DNA of 34,496 nucleotides, taken from the NCBI GenBank assembly GCA_903864435.1, contig CAIPFY010000181.1, forward strand, positions 1-34,496, read 5' to 3'. Of the stretch, positions 31,530 to 34,496 are shown piece by piece. Both the position numbers and the translations under genes were made by a program. This DNA comes from an uncultured Chloroflexota bacterium (GTDB lineage Bacteria > Chloroflexota > Anaerolineae > Aggregatilineales > Phototrophicaceae). Position 1 is the stretch's first letter; each line of letters starts with the position of its first letter. Below the pieces are notes generated by a model, which was not told the origin of the DNA, did not search any database, and saw only the letters and a program-made list of their open reading frames with translations.

Positions 31530-33107
31530 ACTGGTTTGAGTGGCGCTCAGGGTGATCTGTGGCGTTTTGAGATAGCTTTGCCGCGTGATAGCCGTTTGCT
31601 GGAACTGCGCGGGCGTGAGCAATCCCCACAGATCATCCGGCGTCATCAGTTGGCCTGCGCCAGCATCGGCATAGCGTCGCAGCCAGCCGAAGAAAACCTC
31701 GGTTCCTAGATTGTCGCGCAGATCATGAAGCATCTGCACGCCGCGCAGGTAAACGGCGTTGATGTAAGCGCGGCGCGAATTAAAATCGTAGACGGTTTCA
31801 TCCACGAAGCCTTCCGGCGCGAAACGCTCCACGCGGAACTCCCACCACCACTCCTTCAGGCCGGGGTAGAATTCCTCGATGAACACATATTCGCTGTAGG
31901 TCGCCAGCGCCTCATCCAGCCATGGATAGCGGGCTTGATCGCTGCCCACCCGCGCATACCACCATTGATGGGAGATTTCGTGGACGGTAATGAGCATCAG
32001 GTAGGATGTGGGGCCGCCAAAACTGCGGAAATATTCCCCGCCGACGAACACGATTCCGCTGAATTCCATCCCGTCCGGGAAGTCCCCCTGTACGATGACG
32101 AGGCGTTCATAGGGATAAGCACCGAACAGGTCGGTGTACATATCCACGCTTTTGACAGCCGAATCCAGCGCGAAGGCGGCGCTGTTGATTGGCCCTGCAT
32201 CGGTTTGTAGAATCGCGTCGTCGTAGCTGTAGACTTCAATTTTGACGCCGCTGGCGGTGTGCTGGGAAGCCATCTGGAAGCCTTCGCCCAGACTCAGACT
32301 GAAGTCTCTCGCCTGTGTTAAGGTGGAGTGCCAGTGTCCCGGATTGTTGTCGAGGATAGCACCGGGCGCGGCGATTCGCAGGTTGTCGGGCGCGTGAGTC
32401 ACCGTGAGGGTGACATCCCAATCAGCGGTTTCCAGCACTTCCTGTTCGCCGATTGGTATTTCCCGGTTGTTCACCCATCCGGCATCCTGATGGACGGCCA
32501 TTACCGGCAGCCATTGACCGAGGTTCATCTGACGCGGGCTGTATCCGAGATAGCCCTGATAGGCGTTGTCGCTGCTGAGATCAATCGGCGGGACATGGAC
32601 TTTGAACCCCAGTTCAATCTGTTGTGAACAGCCCGGTTGCAGTGGTTCAGGTAGTGCGATCGTCAGCCGTTGACCGGTCAGTTCATAGTTCGCTGCGCCG
32701 GATGGGGACAGGCTCACCGTGTCGAGGATGAACACTTCGGTGGTGCTGTTGGGGCGGATGTGAACTTCGAGCGCGGTCAGGGATTCGGGTGTTCGGTTGA
32801 TATAATGGATACGTTGTTGTACGATGAGCGACCGATTCGTGTAGTCGAGATCGGCGGTTATGATGTGCTGCGTGGTGGGCGCGTCTGGTGTCTGCTGGCA
32901 GGTATCGGCGGTCGGCGTGGCAGCAGGCGGCGGGCTGGCGATCGGCTGTCGTTCCCGGTTGAGCGTGGGAACCGGCGTAGACTGAATCACGCGGACGGTG
33001 GTCGGCGTGGGCGCGGCTTGTGGCGCACTCGCCTGACTGAGCGCACAGGCCGTCAGCGTCAACAGCAAAATCGGAAGGGTGAAGCGCGGGATTTTCATTC
33101 GGCGCAT
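31524..33107 (-). CDS. Lipoprotein M1-family metallopeptidase
   Basis: The product (527 residues from ATG 33107) begins with a lipoprotein signal peptide ending in LTAC, so Cys21 is probably lipidated and the enzyme held on the outer face of the membrane. A Pro/Thr-rich linker (residues about 22-75) follows, then a beta-rich N-domain typical of M1 aminopeptidases. The zinc site is HEISH (about residues 376-380) with the third ligand Glu 19 residues later (LDEALATYSE), the HExxH-x18-E pattern of gluzincins. DGMEFSGIVFVG replaces the classical GxMEN exopeptidase loop. The ORF-track start TTG 33134 precedes the signal peptide by nine unlikely residues; ATG 33098 is another option. It may process extracellular peptides. 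Confidence 0.86.
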   Translation of the reverse strand: MRRMKIPRFTLPILLLTLTACALSQASAPQAAPTPTTVRVIQSTPVPTLNRERQPIASPPPAATPTADTCQQTPDAPTTQHIITADLDYTNRSLIVQQRIHYINRTPESLTALEVHIRPNSTTEVFILDTVSLSPSGAANYELTGQRLTIALPEPLQPGCSQQIELGFKVHVPPIDLSSDNAYQGYLGYSPRQMNLGQWLPVMAVHQDAGWVNNREIPIGEQEVLETADWDVTLTVTHAPDNLRIAAPGAILDNNPGHWHSTLTQARDFSLSLGEGFQMASQHTASGVKIEVYSYDDAILQTDAGPINSAAFALDSAVKSVDMYTDLFGAYPYERLVIVQGDFPDGMEFSGIVFVGGEYFRSFGGPTSYLMLITVHEISHQWWYARVGSDQARYPWLDEALATYSEYVFIEEFYPGLKEWWWEFRVERFAPEGFVDETVYDFNSRRAYINAVYLRGVQMLHDLRDNLGTEVFFGWLRRYADAGAGQLMTPDDLWGLLTPAQFQQTAITRQSYLKTPQITLSATQTSS

Positions 33108-33234
33108 GTTAGCGCGGTCATCCGAAATTGCCAATAGGCGCTTGTTCTACGCTTTGCATTTTGATGAAGGCAACCTTTGGCGCTCCGGCGTGTTCTTGTG
33201 CATAGAGTGTCTGTTTTTCACGGAGGACTGGGAT

Positions 33235-34155
33235 TTGGAACCCTCGTTAAAGACCCAACTGCGCGGTTTGGTGCGTTTGACCCGGTGGAAGGAACATCTG
33301 CCCTTTGTTGTCCCGCTAACGGTACTGGGGGCGCTGCTGGCCGTTGTGAACCACGACAGCCTCAATCTGGACTGGCGCTTGGGCGCGGTGATTGTCGGGA
33401 ATTTCCTCGTTGTCGCTTATGCGTTCATGATTAATGATATTGAAGATGCGCCGGATGATGCGCGGGAGGCGGATCGTGCCTCGCGCAATCCGATCACCTG
33501 TGGCGAGATCAGCGTTCGCACCGGGTATCTGGCGTGTCTGGTTGTGGCGCTGCTCACGCTGGGGGCGTTTGCGCTGGCAGGCGGTTCGGCGCTGTCCGTC
33601 GGTGCGATCACGCTGGTGCTGTCTCACCTGTATTCGTGGCGGCTTGTCCGGTTGAAGGCGTGGGCGCTCACGGATGTGGTTTCGCATTCGCTCATGCTCA
33701 GCGGATTGCTGCTGGTGGCCGGTTATTTCACCTACGATACACAACCGGGCAAGGTCTGGTTGGTCGCAGTTGCGGTCACGTTAGTATCGGTTTACGGTCA
33801 GCTGTACAACCAGCTGCGCGATTATGCTATGGACAAGGCCGCAGGGTTGCACAATACGGCGATTGTTCTGGGCGAAGCGCCGACAAAAATTGTGATGTAT
33901 GGCTGTATCCTGCTGGCGGTGGCTTGCCTGCTGATCGCAATCGTGCAGAGTGTGTTCCCGCTGTGGTTAGGCGCGGTACTCATCGTCAGTGTGCCGGTTA
34001 GCCGCTTACTCAGCCCGAATAAGGGGCGCGACATGCGCGGAACGGTGTCGGTGGACTTCAGCGGATCGTTCCAGTTGCAGATTATGACCGCTGTCAACCT
34101 GACGGTGGCCGTGTGGTTCGCGTGGGTGGTGGTTTCGCAAGTGTTCTCGCTCTAA
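33235..34155 (+). CDS. UbiA-family prenyltransferase
   Basis: The open frame starts at 33079, but the first 52 codons overlap the divergent metallopeptidase gene or lack family similarity. TTG 33235 has GGAGGA seven bases upstream and yields 306 residues, the normal UbiA length. The first Asp-rich motif is FMINDIEDAPDDAREADR (N67-D68 onward), followed by RNPIT. The second is YNQLRDYAMDKAAGLHNTA, where D-x3-D matches the other Mg-diphosphate site. About eight to nine membrane helices are predicted. UbiA enzymes attach isoprenoid chains to aromatic or other acceptors (quinones, chlorophyll, haem, lipids). No pathway partner is nearby, so the acceptor is unknown. Confidence 0.85.
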   Translation: MEPSLKTQLRGLVRLTRWKEHLPFVVPLTVLGALLAVVNHDSLNLDWRLGAVIVGNFLVVAYAFMINDIEDAPDDAREADRASRNPITCGEISVRTGYLACLVVALLTLGAFALAGGSALSVGAITLVLSHLYSWRLVRLKAWALTDVVSHSLMLSGLLLVAGYFTYDTQPGKVWLVAVAVTLVSVYGQLYNQLRDYAMDKAAGLHNTAIVLGEAPTKIVMYGCILLAVACLLIAIVQSVFPLWLGAVLIVSVPVSRLLSPNKGRDMRGTVSVDFSGSFQLQIMTAVNLTVAVWFAWVVVSQVFSL

Positions 34156-34180
34156 CCCTTTGGTTGTCCCATGCGTGTTC

Positions 34181-34213
34181 AATAGGTCAGGCCATGTGCC
34201 TGACCTATTTTGA
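34181..34213 (+). terminator. Rho-independent terminator after the UbiA-family gene
   Basis: A perfect twelve-base stem (AATAGGTCAGGC / GCCTGACCTATT) with loop CATGT is followed by TTGATTCTTAT. It is 25 bases past the stop codon and is the clearest terminator in the window. The near-palindromic, A/T-flanked stem may work in both directions. Confidence 0.85.
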
Positions 34214-34242
34214 TTCTTATGGCGGAGGCTGGCTGCATCTCC

Positions 34243-34248
34243 TATAAT
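34243..34248 (+). promoter_or_regulatory. -10 element (TATAAT) upstream of the final receiver gene
   Basis: A perfect TATAAT in the context TCCTATAATGG lies about 50 bases before the ATG at 34299, just past the terminator. No good -35 is seen at 16-19 bases. The context resembles the element at 13814 (GCCTATAATC). Confidence 0.45.
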
Positions 34249-34298
34249 GGACATTAGCGGTGATCTGTTTCGATGCTGATAACTGGGGATGGCAACGC

Positions 34299-34496
34299 AT
34301 GGCAAATGGCGTAGCGACAAAAGGCCGCATTCTAATCGTGGATGATATTCCCGATACGGTGGATTTGGTGCGAGATTGGCTAGAAACCTATGGTTTTTCA
34401 GCCATCGGTGTGACGAGCAGTCTAAAAGCGTTGGAACTGGCAGAATCGGAAAGCCCGGATTTGATTTTGCTGGACGTGATGATGCCTAAGATGGAC
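34299..34496 (+). CDS. Receiver-domain protein, partial (cut by window end)
   Basis: Sixty-six codons are present and the frame is still open at the edge, which is why it is absent from the ORF track. The translation contains RILIVDDIPDTVDLVRDWLE and then PDLILLDVMMPKMD, a standard receiver with acidic pocket and an intact phosphoacceptor Asp in LLDVMMP. Whether an effector, a kinase core or nothing follows cannot be seen. ATG 34299 is preceded by GGGGAT at about ten bases. It is an independent unit from the UbiA gene, which ends in a strong terminator. Confidence 0.85.
   Translation, partial: MANGVATKGRILIVDDIPDTVDLVRDWLETYGFSAIGVTSSLKALELAESESPDLILLDVMMPKMD

Noticed and set aside
33079-33234. 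N-terminal 52-residue extension of the UbiA protein
   Set aside because: The segment overlaps the metallopeptidase start region, lacks UbiA similarity and is not preceded by a ribosome-binding site.

Overview
The window looks like a chromosomal segment from a member of the Chloroflexota, most likely near Anaerolineae. This is inferred from gene content, not from a marker gene. The pointers are Thr/Pro-rich 'TPTPT' linkers on secreted proteins, a TadE/TadG set with a von Willebrand factor A (VWA) domain, a dense array of polytopic GT-C-like glycosyltransferases, a coiled-coil C4 zinc-ribbon protein and multi-GAF signalling proteins. Base composition is moderately GC-rich and even. I saw no rRNA, tRNA, CRISPR array, insertion sequence or phage gene. 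Gene density is high and no gap exceeds 300 bases.

Layout. (1) 27-3609, minus strand: two overlapping genes for large GT-C/YfhO-like membrane proteins. (2) 3725-7615, plus strand: an operon of a coiled-coil C4 zinc-ribbon protein, a NACHT-type NTPase with HEAT repeats and an unusual Walker A, and a GNAT acetyltransferase. (3) 7612-17427: the rest of the GT-C array. It holds one minus-strand gene, an O-antigen-ligase-like protein with TPRs, four more GT-C-like proteins and a small soluble DUF4177-like protein. Neighbouring genes often overlap. (4) 17498-22324: a signalling block with a PspA/IM30-like coiled-coil protein (possibly leaderless), a histidine kinase with a pseudo-receiver and three GAF-type regions, its OmpR-family response regulator (ATGA overlap), and a second OmpR-like regulator whose phosphoacceptor Asp is Ser. 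(5) 22573-29135: a TadE protein, a TadG-like protein with an interrupted VWA domain, and a second TadE protein whose frame breaks near 27615 before a long Thr/Pro-rich secreted region. A strong terminator follows. (6) 29349-34155: a YcaQ/AlkZ-type DNA glycosylase, a PfkB-family sugar kinase, a convergent lipoprotein M1-family metallopeptidase and a UbiA-family prenyltransferase. (7) 34299 to the window end: the start of another receiver-domain protein.

How it may fit together. Much of the window concerns the cell envelope: membrane glycosyltransferases and a ligase that could build or transfer surface glycans, a membrane-stress PspA-like protein with a sensor kinase/regulator pair, and secreted TadE/TadG proteins carrying Thr-rich linkers that could be glycan acceptors. 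The last link is speculation. The strongest individual oddities are the Asp-less response regulator just upstream of the tad-like genes, the broken TadE/Thr-Pro gene, the VWA domain with a roughly 200-residue insertion, and the NACHT protein with Arg in place of the Walker A Lys.
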